Positions 22,198 through 31,144 of a DNA stretch of 60,000 nt are shown here, piece after piece. This DNA comes from Takakia lepidozioides (lineage: Eukaryota > Streptophyta > Takakiopsida > Takakiales > Takakiaceae), in contig CM060732.1 of assembly GCA_030704615.1 (NCBI GenBank), positions 2,358,001-2,418,000 on the forward strand, written 5' to 3'. The translations under genes were made by a program, and so were the position numbers. Within the stretch, counting starts at the first letter, position 1, and each line of letters opens with the position of its first letter. Under the pieces are notes generated by a model. The model was not told the origin of the DNA and did no database searches. It saw only the letters and a program-made list of their open reading frames with translations.

Positions 22198-22947
22198 ATG
22201 GCTGGGGGAAATGAGGACGTAATTGAAGGGCAGGTCTCTTCTCTTAGCCTGTGCACACAAGGGGACAGGATTTATGTTTCCCAAGGAACTCAGACTGATT
22301 TGAGTGGAGAACAGTTGGACGAGTTGATTGCATACTGGGAGTCAGGCATTAGCAGTAGACAACAGACTGCTGTAGTTGGCATTGAGGGCCTCAATATCGC
22401 CTTGGACAGTCAGAACTCTGTTGGAGCCAGCAGTTCTGCAGCTGTAGGTGAAATACCAAAGTGGGTGAAAGCTAGGCTTGGAACACAGCCAAAGACAGCC
22501 CCGGGGACCAAGGTGTTCAGTCACAAGGCCGTGGTGTACTGGAGCAGAGGAGCAGGAGCTACACAAGTTTGTGCAATCAGACATGGTTGCAGCCGGATAC
22601 GCTCTGCACAGGGCAACCACGAGCGGGGGTTCATCAGCAATGACATGTTTGTTGTGCGTGAAGGAGATGCAGTCATTCGCAATGAGGACACCCGCAACCG
22701 TCTCAAAGCTTTTGAGTTGAGAGACTATCAGACCCTACCTTTGTTTTCTTTAGTGTTCAGTGAGCGGGAGATAGGGGAGTATTGCTTTGTCTCTACCTGG
22801 CAGAAAGAGGAGGAGGGTTGGTTAGAGCGAGCTACTGTAGCTTGGGACAAGGTTAGTGGCAGGTTTCTGGACATAGATATACCTCCTACACCTTACCATC
22901 ATGCAGAGCGAGGCACTTTGAGAGAAGTCTGGCAGTTGATAGCATAG
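22198..22947 (+). CDS. unknown 249-residue open reading frame upstream of gypsy gag
   Basis: An uninterrupted frame starting ATG GCT GGG GGA and ending at TAG. The product begins MAGGNEDVIEG, has a central basic region (KWVKARLGTQPKTAPGTKV), a FSEREIGEYCFVSTWQKEEE stretch and a C-terminus RGTLREVWQLIA. I see no signal peptide, membrane span or known domain. It has the same orientation as the DNMT-carrying gypsy and lies 0.5 kb before gag, so it may be an extra ORF of that element or part of an older neighbour. Length and unbroken frame make coding origin likely, but current function is unproven. Confidence 0.5.
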   Translation: MAGGNEDVIEGQVSSLSLCTQGDRIYVSQGTQTDLSGEQLDELIAYWESGISSRQQTAVVGIEGLNIALDSQNSVGASSSAAVGEIPKWVKARLGTQPKTAPGTKVFSHKAVVYWSRGAGATQVCAIRHGCSRIRSAQGNHERGFISNDMFVVREGDAVIRNEDTRNRLKAFELRDYQTLPLFSLVFSEREIGEYCFVSTWQKEEEGWLERATVAWDKVSGRFLDIDIPPTPYHHAERGTLREVWQLIA

Positions 22948-23265
22948 ATCAGGATTAGATCTTGCTTGGTCGGGCTTCTATTCTTCCCCTCCATCTCTGT
23001 ACTATTTTCATTACCTTGTACTTGTAGTTGCCAAAGCCTCTCTTGGTGGAGGCCAGTCAGTCCGGGGTTTTGGGCTGGGATATTCTGCAGGATCAGCATT
23101 GCAGCTGGATTTTGGTGTGGGGGTGTTGATGTTTTGATTTCTTGTGTTTGGATCCCCCCCAACACCTGCATGCTTGACTGTGCGCCATGTTGGTTTTGTG
23201 TGGGCGCTTGCTTTCATAGGGATTAGGCCGGATTTGATCACCGGTCAATCCTAGAGTATGCTGTC

Positions 23266-23348
23266 GGTGGTGAGGCTGGAGTGATGACCAGCAAGACCAC
23301 CAGTGTTTCTTCTATGGTGAGGCTGGGTTGATGACCAGCCAACCATAG
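23266..23348 (+). promoter_or_regulatory. two tandem stem-loops in the gypsy leader
   Basis: Stem-loop 1 (23266-23301) pairs GGTGGT with ACCACC and GCTGG with CCAGC. Stem-loop 2 (23312-23348) pairs CTATGG with CCATAG and GGCTGG with CCAGCC. The inner stems and the GATGA loop ends are the same, while the outer stems differ on both sides in a compensating way. The repeat period is 46 bp. They lie about 120 bp before the first gag ATG, where packaging, dimerisation or translation signals of LTR elements often sit. The RNA role is inferred. Confidence 0.6.
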
Positions 23349-23466
23349 GAGTTCTTGCGGTGGATGCAGGTGCAGGTGCCCTGAGCCATTGGGATATGAC
23401 CCTTAAACTGCAACAGGTGCCCACCCGTGTCACTATTAGATTAGTACTAGAGCCTTATAGTGTCAC

Positions 23467-24620
23467 GTGGAGGAGGTGCACATTGTGAGTGTCATTACGG
23501 AGTTACCCAAGGGTTTTGAGGGGAGTACGGCTACAGGCAGTAACAGTGAGAGTGGGTTCACAAGACGAGGTATTCGGTTCAGACCACCTTCACCGCCACC
23601 CTCAATGCTTCATCAACAGGTGTGCACTTTCATTCGCCATTGTTGTGGGACGACATGGAGGAGATGTATGGAGCTACCAAGGGGCCTCGTAGGTACTCTG
23701 GAGCTGTGGGCACAATCGAGTTGGATGACTTTATCCAGGAGTTCGACAGCTGGTGTGATTTGCAGCAGATGCGCAATCCACAGCTATTCACCCCATTCAT
23801 GGCGTGGAAGGGACTGTTCCAGCATTTGGAAGGCCCGCCTATGGACGATTACCACGAGTTCAGGCGAGGACATGAAGCAGAGATTGAGGAGTGGAGGATG
23901 TATTGGTCACCTGACTACGTCTCCATTACTCGAGGCACGACGCGACCAGTAGCTGCATCAGTACCAATAGCTCCCACTGCCAGCACTAGTAGTGGAGCAG
24001 GTAGTGCTGGTACTTCTGCAGGTGGTACCAGTTCAAAAGGTGCTACTACTCCTCCTGCCACAACTACAACACATGTGCCTAGATTCAACCCGGTGGTGGA
24101 GTTCTTCCAGGAGTTGCGGAGGAACTACCAAGGTGTACGGACAGAGAAGCTGCGAAGTTTGCAAGACTTCCAGCGCAAACCCAGTGAGAGCCTGCGAGAG
24201 GCGTACACTCGTATGAGGCGCTTGATAAGTGTGACCCAAGGGGTTACTGAAGCTCAGGCAATCCAGTTTTGGTATGGAATTCTGGACAAGGAGCTCAAGA
24301 GAAGGGTGCGAGATGCAACCCTGTTACAAGCAGCCCAACCCACATTAGCAGATGTGTTTCTGCTGGCTGAGCGGATTGAGCTCAACATGGTGGAGGAGCG
24401 AGTTGTTACAATTGGATTTGGCAAGGACATGCCTGTACGGGGCACAGCTGTCAGCCCACAGGCACAAGGGACTGCCCAACAGCGTGGTCAGGGGGGCAAG
24501 GTTGCCCAGCCCAAGTTCCATGGAGCTTACAGGGGACCTCAGGTGCAGAGGCCCGTGGCATCTTTTGCAGGCCAACAGCAACCAGGGGTGATATGTTGGA
24601 CATGTGGAGGACCCCATGTC
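23467..24620 (+). pseudogene. gag of the DNMT-carrying gypsy
   Basis: The first part reads in the frame of an ATG at 23467 (MEEVHIVSVITELPKG) as far as PSPPPSMLHQQ, then changes frame near 23620 and continues to about 24620. It has a helical capsid-like domain (VEFFQELRRNYQGVRTEKLR then FQRKPSESLREAYTRMRRLI and ATLLQAAQPTLADVFLLAER), as in Retrotrans_gag families, and the first zinc knuckle CWTCGGPH. The knuckle is interrupted by a one-base loss, so its last Cys is read in the next frame (24593-27436). A Ser/Thr/Ala-rich linker separates the N-terminal and capsid-like parts. Confidence 0.8.
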
Positions 24621-27436
24621 AAAGAGATTGCCCAGAGAATGGCAGAAGGCCGGCACAAGCACAGCCTGCACAGTTGCAGTGTGGGCATTGTGGCAAGTAT
24701 GGGCATGGAGATGCCCAGTGTTATGACTTGCATCCTGAGTTGCGCCCAGGCCAGTTCCAAGGGAACAATGGTGGCCGGGGGCGAGGTGGACCAGCCCAAA
24801 GAGGACGAGGTGGTCGGGCACGAGGTGCAGGCCAAGGGCAAGCTCCACATGGCCAAGGACGCGGAGGTCAGGGTGTTGACCAAGGCATGGCCAATCGGCT
24901 TCAGCAGCTAGAGCAGAGGCTCGCTGCCATGGCTATAGCTCAGGCGGTACCGGCTCCCAGGCGGGATGGTCCACCTCCTGCTCCTGAGGGAGGAGATATG
25001 GGAGGCATGGGATTCATGTGCGGAGCAGCACTACCACTAGAGCAGGTGGAGTCTGCTGCAGCCGTGACTCGAGGAGCAGCACGAGTTCCTGAGCCACGAG
25101 GTGCAGAGGTGGAGTTGGATCCACAACGTGGGGAGGCAAGCCGTCAGGCGAGGCTGCCTCAGTCATTCACCTTGGCGGAGACAGTGTCAACGCCATCCAT
25201 GGCACCTAGTTCTCGCCCGACTGTTACCGAGGCGGAGGTTACTATGCCATTGGGGAGAGCTACATGTGCAGCACTGACATCTGCTACCAAGGCTAGTGCA
25301 GCCGGTGTGTTATTGGGGGCAGCCACCTCTGTGTGTCAAGCCCCACTGTTCTCGGCAACCATGATTGCGACGCCGGGGGTGAGACCAGCTGCAGTGTTCA
25401 GACTAGCAGCAACTCTCTGTGAGAGTGGGGAGGTCACTTCATCTTCTGCGGAGTTAGTGGAAGGTATAGTGGCAGAGGGATCCTCGGATTTGAGGGTCAA
25501 GACTGCCACGGCTGCGCCATGGCAAGTTGCAGCTGCCAGGTTGACGGAGCTGCCAGCTAGGCCAGCCATTGAGCGCGCCATGGTGACACCTGGAGTTGTC
25601 TTGTTAGACAACCAGGGAGGCATTTTCACTTTGAGTGGACCGGCAGGCAAGAAGTACCGGCCACTGCGGGTCTTGTTGGACTCAGGAGCTCAGCCACTGA
25701 TGTTGGGCAGAGCTGCTATTGCAGGTTTGGGCCTCATGGAGGCGGATATGGAGCCTTGTCCTTTCCAGATACAGACATCTCTGGGAGGATCAGAGCAGGC
25801 TCGCGGCATGACACGACATCAGTTGGCTATTAGACTGCAGCCGGATCATCCTGTAGATGGCTCAGTGATGCGAGCCAAGGCCATTGTGACAGACGCGGTC
25901 TCTTACGATGTCCTCGTTGGTGGGGCAGTGTTATACCCCATGGGCTTCACCCTGGATTTCTGGGAGGAGTCAGCATCCTACAGGCCTGGATGGCAGTCAG
26001 GGGATGGTCGCCGTGCACAGCTCCCTGTGACATTCATTGGGGGTATTGCAGCTGCCCAGCGGGGCAAGATGCCAACACTAGCCGCCTTCACAGCTGCCGT
26101 TAGTTGGCCTGGAGAGTTGCTGGAAGGCAATGCCCATGCAGAGGATGTGCCACCTCCAGCAGAGCAGGATGACATGCATGGTACGGCGGAGTTGCCTGCC
26201 ATGGTTGCTCACACTCCGTTGTGGGGTACGAGCAAGGATTTGCAGCAAGCTGCTGATGGACGGGTGCAACAAGCTTGGGAAGAAGCTTTTGTACCGTCAG
26301 GAGAGGAGGAGAGTGCGGTGATTGCACCAGGGCCACCTCAGTTGTCGCCATTGGACACCACACCTCTTGTGTGGCAGCGGCCGGATGAAGGCATTTGCCT
26401 TCTGGACTTGTTTGGCGGGATCAGCACCGGATTGGCTGCTGTGCTACAGGCAGGTGTGCGGGTAAGGCGTTACCTGTATGTGGAGAGGGATGAGACTGCA
26501 CGACGCATCTCACTGCGCCATGTGGCTCAGTTGGTACAGCAGTACCCTGACTTGTTGCCTGTGTCTGCAGTTCGTGGATACCAACAAGCCTTGCCAGCAG
26601 ACATTTCCTTGTTGGGGGCGCAAGATTTGGAGCAGGTTGGCTCCATTGATCTGATAGTGGCAGGTTGGCCCTGCCAAGGGCATTCATCAGCCGGGCATGG
26701 CAATGGATTGCGAGACTCGAGGACGGGTCTGTTTTGGGAGATGGTGCGGATTTTGCGCTGCTTGCAGCTTCATCAAGCTGTATCTCCAGCATACATCTTG
26801 GAGAATGTACCACTGATGGGTGATTCTCGGGCCAGGGTGATGGCCAGTGTGCATCAAGTCCGGTCGTGGCTTGGGTCAGCAGTGTTGCTGGATGCAGCTG
26901 CAGTGGGGTCACGGGCTCATCGTCCACGACTATGGTGGACTAACTTGATGCCACCCGCACTGCTCAAGCGTGCATTTGATGGGGTGCAGCGGCCAGCACA
27001 CCTCACCGTGGATGGCATTTTGGACACAGGAAGGCAGTCTCAACGTGTGAGACACGATGACCGTTCGCCTTTGGCAGTGGTCAACAGGGTGGGTCAACCA
27101 CGAGCAGCATTACCTACACTGCTCAGCTTCCCAGGATCCCATGCTTTTCGGGATGGTGGACCTGGCCTCCTGTGGGATGCTCAGTTGCAGCAGTTAGTGG
27201 AGCCTAATGCCGACGAGCGAGAGCGGGCTATGGGGTTTTCCACTGGGACCACGGCGGTGCCTTCTCTTTCTGAGGCATCACGTCGTCAGGTGTTGGGGCA
27301 AGCAATGGATCTCAATTGCTTGACCTGGATTGTCAGCTTGGCTATGGCTGAGCAACGTAGAGTGCGGAGTGCACTTCCCTTGACGGTCTCTCTGCCTACC
27401 GAGACGGTACAGGCAGCGAGTGGGGGCGAGCGGTGA
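24593..27436 (+). CDS. gag zinc knuckles, aspartic protease and C5 DNA methyltransferase
   Basis: A 947-residue open frame. It opens with the end of zinc knuckle 1 (RDCPENGRR), then knuckle 2 CGHCGKYGHGDAQC and an RG/RGG-rich tail. The retroviral-type protease has its DSG active site at residue 363 (VLLDSGAQPLMLG). From about residue 600 to 930 lies a cytosine-C5 methyltransferase in normal, not permuted, order: motif I LLDLFGGISTG (605), motif IV GWPCQGHSS with the catalytic Cys at 694, motif VI LENVPL (Glu 737), motif VIII RAHRPRLWW, an ERERAMGF block resembling DNMT3-type enzymes, and motif X GQAMDLNCLTWIV. No frame break occurs in the enzyme. C5 methyltransferases in retrotransposons are known from dinoflagellates and charophytes. 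The stop at 27434-27436 overlaps the next frame. Activity is inferred from motifs. Confidence 0.92.
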   Translation: MLDMWRTPCQRDCPENGRRPAQAQPAQLQCGHCGKYGHGDAQCYDLHPELRPGQFQGNNGGRGRGGPAQRGRGGRARGAGQGQAPHGQGRGGQGVDQGMANRLQQLEQRLAAMAIAQAVPAPRRDGPPPAPEGGDMGGMGFMCGAALPLEQVESAAAVTRGAARVPEPRGAEVELDPQRGEASRQARLPQSFTLAETVSTPSMAPSSRPTVTEAEVTMPLGRATCAALTSATKASAAGVLLGAATSVCQAPLFSATMIATPGVRPAAVFRLAATLCESGEVTSSSAELVEGIVAEGSSDLRVKTATAAPWQVAAARLTELPARPAIERAMVTPGVVLLDNQGGIFTLSGPAGKKYRPLRVLLDSGAQPLMLGRAAIAGLGLMEADMEPCPFQIQTSLGGSEQARGMTRHQLAIRLQPDHPVDGSVMRAKAIVTDAVSYDVLVGGAVLYPMGFTLDFWEESASYRPGWQSGDGRRAQLPVTFIGGIAAAQRGKMPTLAAFTAAVSWPGELLEGNAHAEDVPPPAEQDDMHGTAELPAMVAHTPLWGTSKDLQQAADGRVQQAWEEAFVPSGEEESAVIAPGPPQLSPLDTTPLVWQRPDEGICLLDLFGGISTGLAAVLQAGVRVRRYLYVERDETARRISLRHVAQLVQQYPDLLPVSAVRGYQQALPADISLLGAQDLEQVGSIDLIVAGWPCQGHSSAGHGNGLRDSRTGLFWEMVRILRCLQLHQAVSPAYILENVPLMGDSRARVMASVHQVRSWLGSAVLLDAAAVGSRAHRPRLWWTNLMPPALLKRAFDGVQRPAHLTVDGILDTGRQSQRVRHDDRSPLAVVNRVGQPRAALPTLLSFPGSHAFRDGGPGLLWDAQLQQLVEPNADERERAMGFSTGTTAVPSLSEASRRQVLGQAMDLNCLTWIVSLAMAEQRRVRSALPLTVSLPTETVQAASGGER

Positions 27437-29010
27437 GGACCACGAGGTGTAGACATCCATGGCACATGTGGGAGGTGCTCGAGGTTCAGAGGGAGTTGGC
27501 AGCGAAGGCAGCTGTGATGGATGAGGTTGGGGATTCTTCTCGGGATGAGGAGGTTCTCAATGATGAGATGATGGGGCAGGATGAGGCCTTGTCATTGACT
27601 GAGCAGGAAGGGGGTACTGCTCAAGAGGTTGCAGCATAGCAACCACGGGACGCGTCCTCTACCTCTAAGCCCACTGGACTTAAGGTTGCAGTTACGGAGG
27701 ACAATTGGGAGCCTGACATTGGACCCATTGTCACCGGAGGAGAGAGACGACGTATACGGCGGTTCCTGAGGGCTTATAGGAATTGCTTTGCCTTCAGTTT
27801 GAAGGACTTGGGAGCACTGAAGGGTCAAGAGATCCGTATTGAGTTGGCCACTGACACGCCAATCTTTCGGAGACCCTATAGATACAGTGACATGGAGAGG
27901 TCTTTGATTCAGATGAGGACTCAAGATCTCTGGGAGGCAGGTTTGGTGGAGCTCTCTGGTGGAGAGTATGCTTCAGCCACAGTGATGCCAGCTAAGAAGG
28001 ATGTCTATGGCAATTGGACGGAGAGACGTATGTGCGGTGATTACCGGCCTGTAAATCGTCAGACCAAGTCCGATAGGTATGCCATGCCAACACCAGAGGA
28101 GATCTTTGATGCCATTGGGCATTCCAAGGTCTTTAGCACGTTGGATTTACGATCCGGATATCACCAGTTGCCGATCAAGGAGGCGGATAAGCAAAAGACG
28201 GCATTCTGGGGGATCAATGAGCACGGGAAGGATTGCCTATACCAGTGGCGGTTCTTACCATTTGGGCTTAAAAACGCTCCCGCTGAGTTTCAAAGAGTCA
28301 TGGACAGGATTCTAGCAGGGGTGGAGTTTGCTCGGTGCTACATAGATGACATCATCATCTTTAGTGCTACGGTGGAGGAGCATGAGAGACACCTTCAGGG
28401 GGTATTTGAGCGCTTGAGGACGCACGGATTGAAGTTACATCCGGGCAAGTGCAAGTTTTTCCACAACCAGATTGAGTATCTGGGTCACATGATATATCCT
28501 GGAGGATTGGGGGTACAGCAGACTAAGGTAGAGTCCATTGCACAGGTTCCACGCCCCACGGATGTGAGCCGAGTTCGAGCTTTCATGGGGTTAGCAAACT
28601 ATTACAGACGGTTTGTTAAGGGATTTAGTGCCATTGCAAAGGCTCTAACCAAGCTGACCAAGGTGGACCAGGAGTGGCAGTGGGAAGATGAGCAAGAACA
28701 AGCTTTTCAAGAGCTCAAGGCGAGGTTGACCTCGGCGCCCATCTTGAGACGACCTATCAGGGGGCGTCCTTTTCAGCTGCATACAGATTGGAGCATGCTG
28801 GGGCTTGGAGCGGTGCTCACACAGGTGGATGATGAGGGAAGAGAGTTCGTAGTGGCTTATGCTAGCCGCTCGAACAATGCTGCAGAGTCTAAGTATAGCT
28901 CATATGAGGGAGAATGCTTAGCTGCAGTGTGGGCCGTGGCACACTTCAGGTGCTATTATACGGCAATCTCTTCACCCTTGTCACGGATCACCAACCACTC
29001 AAGTGGTTGA
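27433..29010 (+). pseudogene. reverse transcriptase and RNase H of the DNMT-carrying gypsy
   Basis: This frame opens exactly where the methyltransferase frame closes (GTGA overlap at 27433-27436), one base back. It is cut by a single TAG at 27637-27639 and then runs open to 29010. RT motifs are [62 protein letters not shown] and the catalytic CYIDDIIIF. RNase H follows with LHTDWSMLGLGAVLTQ and YSSYEGECLAAVWAV. Near 28956 the frame shifts; the RNase H end (LVTDHQPLKWLM) is read in the next frame. With one nonsense codon and one frameshift this copy would not give a full pol protein without recoding. Confidence 0.9.
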
Positions 29011-30773
29011 TGGAGTCAGACAAGCTTACGGGGAAGCTTGCACGGTGGGCACTCATCCTTCAAGAGTATGACTTTCAGGTGGTGCATCGACCGGGTTTGG
29101 TCAATCGAAATGCAGATGGGTTGAGTCGCAATCCATGCACGAGCCAGCAGGATGACACTGGAGCTCGGTGGCATGGTGAGACGGACGAGGAGATGGTGCC
29201 CGGATGGCATGCATCTGCATTTCTGTGTATCTTGGCAGCGGAAGGCCAGGTTGGACCTACAACAGGGATGACTGTAGATCAAGTGTCTGAGGACCCTGAG
29301 GCCAGCAATGAGCAGGGTGGCGCCAAAGATATACATGAGGATTCAGTTGTGTTGGACTACCTCCGCAGTGGAGACACGGCAGCCACTATGACTGCCAAGG
29401 AGAGGGATCGGATCCTACAACGAGCCAAGAGGTTCAGGTGGGAGGGGACACACCTGCTCCGAGTGTGGGAGGATGGTCGAGTGAGGATTGTGCCTCACCC
29501 AACACAGCGGGCACGGTTAGTGCGGCATGCCCATGAGGAGTTGGGGCATTTTGGGGTGCGACGCACTCATAGTCTACTGCAGGGGCAGTATTGGTGGCGT
29601 GGTATGCACACAGAGGTGCAACAATTTGTGGCTAGGTGCATGGTGTGTGACAGGGTGCGTGCTTCATTCAACGCCCCTACTCCACAATTGCACCCTCTTC
29701 CGATCATGGGATTGGGCTACAGGTGGAGTCTTGACTTCGCAGGGCCGTTGCCACTGACCATGCGCCACAACAAGTACGTGTTGGTGATGGTGGAGCACTT
29801 CTCCAAGTGGATTGAATTGGTTCCATTGCCTGATAAGGCTAGTGAGGGAGCTGCGTATGCATTCTTGGATTGTGTGCTTAGCCGATTCGGTGCTCCAGCT
29901 GAGGTACTCACGGACCAAGGGAGAGAGTTCTTGGGGGAGTTTCAGGCTTTGTGTGACAAGGCCTTGATAGACCACCGCACCACTTCTCGGGATCATCCTG
30001 AGGCCGATGGCTTGGCAGAGAGAGTTGTTCAGACAGTAAAGAGGGGTTTGCGCAAGTATGGCTTGCAGAAGGGACACCTAGGAGATTGGGACCTTCAGTT
30101 ACCCTGGTTAGCCATGGGCTACAGGTTCAGCAAGCAAGCATCACTTGCCTCCTTCTCACCATACTTTCTTCTCTTTGGCCGAGAGCCGGATTTGCCTACA
30201 TCCATTCGCAGAGAAGCTGCTACAGTTCTTAACCTTGACGATCCGGACGTGTGGGCACGTGCATGTGAGCAGCGTGCAGAGTTGTTCAAGAGAGTCATGC
30301 CCATGGCTTTCGAGAACCTTGCCATTGCACAACACCGTGATACGTTGAGGTATGCTACCATACGTGGTGGGGGCTATCGTCCTGGGGTTCGGAGATTCAA
30401 CCCTGGTGACTATGTCTATCTGCAGCAGACTGCTCCTACGACCCTGGATGTGACTGCAGGACGTGTTATTTTGAGGGTTCGAGAGGTCTTGCCCTCAGGC
30501 GTCTTGGTCTTGGAGGGTCGGGATGGCATAACTTGGAAGGACCATGTGCGTAATTGTGCGCCATGTCACCTTCCGAATGTCGATGGCAGGATTGACCCAA
30601 ACCTGGCAGTGGTATCTGCAGGTTTGAGGTGCATGTTGTGTGGGTCTGCTAAAGGGGCAGCCACCATGCTGGTGTGTGATCGATGCTCTAGAGGTTGGCA
30701 TATGGGATGCTTGACTCCACCTCTTGAGATGGTTCCGGATGGGGATTGGTTATGTCCACAATGCATTGGATAG
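28914..30773 (+). CDS. RNase H end, integrase and C-terminal PHD finger
   Basis: A 619-residue frame, the first part of which is RNase H out of its normal joining frame. The integrase zinc domain (HHCC) is at about residues 205-246 (HAHEELGHFG ... CMVC). The catalytic core has Asp at 274 (SLDFAGPL), Asp at 334 (LTDQGREF) and Glu at 369 (GLAERV), 35 apart as expected. The last 50 residues, from about 571, form a C4HC3 zinc finger: CMLC, CDRC, GWHMGC and LCPQC with the typical Trp two residues before the last Cys pair. This is a PHD finger, the position where chromoviruses carry a chromodomain. PHD fingers usually read histone tails, so a role in choosing integration sites is likely but inferred. 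Confidence 0.9.
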   Translation: MLSCSVGRGTLQVLLYGNLFTLVTDHQPLKWLMESDKLTGKLARWALILQEYDFQVVHRPGLVNRNADGLSRNPCTSQQDDTGARWHGETDEEMVPGWHASAFLCILAAEGQVGPTTGMTVDQVSEDPEASNEQGGAKDIHEDSVVLDYLRSGDTAATMTAKERDRILQRAKRFRWEGTHLLRVWEDGRVRIVPHPTQRARLVRHAHEELGHFGVRRTHSLLQGQYWWRGMHTEVQQFVARCMVCDRVRASFNAPTPQLHPLPIMGLGYRWSLDFAGPLPLTMRHNKYVLVMVEHFSKWIELVPLPDKASEGAAYAFLDCVLSRFGAPAEVLTDQGREFLGEFQALCDKALIDHRTTSRDHPEADGLAERVVQTVKRGLRKYGLQKGHLGDWDLQLPWLAMGYRFSKQASLASFSPYFLLFGREPDLPTSIRREAATVLNLDDPDVWARACEQRAELFKRVMPMAFENLAIAQHRDTLRYATIRGGGYRPGVRRFNPGDYVYLQQTAPTTLDVTAGRVILRVREVLPSGVLVLEGRDGITWKDHVRNCAPCHLPNVDGRIDPNLAVVSAGLRCMLCGSAKGAATMLVCDRCSRGWHMGCLTPPLEMVPDGDWLCPQCIG

Positions 30774-31020
30774 TGGGAGTGGATACAACCATGGAAGGCT
30801 AACAAGCAACGCAAGGCCCAGCTACAGGATACCTTGAATACACGAATCCTGGCTCAAGTTCACAGATTGCAAGACGGCGACTAACGATGGGGCTACTCTT
30901 GTACCCGGCCTCTTGGTCTATAGAGTTTGAGTACGATAGGGACAGTGATAGAGGACTTAGTACGGCTATGGCTATTACATCTTGTAGCTATCTGGAGGTA
31001 GAGGGACCTATCCACCAGCT

Positions 31021-31030
31021 AGGGGGGCGA
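31021..31030 (+). promoter_or_regulatory. polypurine-like tract
   Basis: A nearly all-purine run (aggggggcga) about 250 bp after the integrase stop, followed by TTGTGGTAG. The position fits a plus-strand priming site next to a 3' LTR. No second copy of the following sequence is visible upstream, so the LTR is unconfirmed. Confidence 0.4.
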
Positions 31031-31127
31031 TTGTGGTAGACTACTTTATTGTGCAATGGATATGTATGCGCACGACACCCTCTCTACGCTGGTGACTGCC
31101 AAGGACCAGATGATCTAGGCTTGCAAA

Positions 31128-31143
31128 CCAGCTTTGATACCAC
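31128..31143 (-). promoter_or_regulatory. primer-binding site (initiator Met tRNA type), minus strand
   Basis: The complement reads ACA AG TGGTATCAAAGC. This is the usual plant LTR-retrotransposon primer-binding site (consensus TGGTATCAGAGC) with one mismatch, two bases after an LTR ending in CA. It shows a second LTR element in minus orientation whose 5' LTR lies at 31145 and above. Confidence 0.7.
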
Positions 31144-31144
31144 T

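Larger units (their letters stand above)
23230..31030 (+). mobile_element. Ty3/gypsy-type retrotransposon with C5 DNA methyltransferase and PHD finger
   Basis: Gene order on the plus strand is gag (23467-24620), zinc knuckles, protease, C5 cytosine DNA methyltransferase (all in 24593-27436), RT-RNase H (27640-29010) and integrase ending in a PHD finger (28914-30773). RT before integrase, HHCC and D,D,E integrase motifs and YIDD place it in Ty3/gypsy. A G-rich polypurine-like tract, aggggggcga, follows at 31021-31030. I could not identify a matching pair of LTRs; the 3' side meets another LTR element at about 31128, so the ends are approximate. Frame changes near 23.62, 24.62 and 28.96 kb and a TAG at 27637 suggest this copy is inactive, although the methyltransferase and PHD parts are unbroken. 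Confidence 0.88.
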
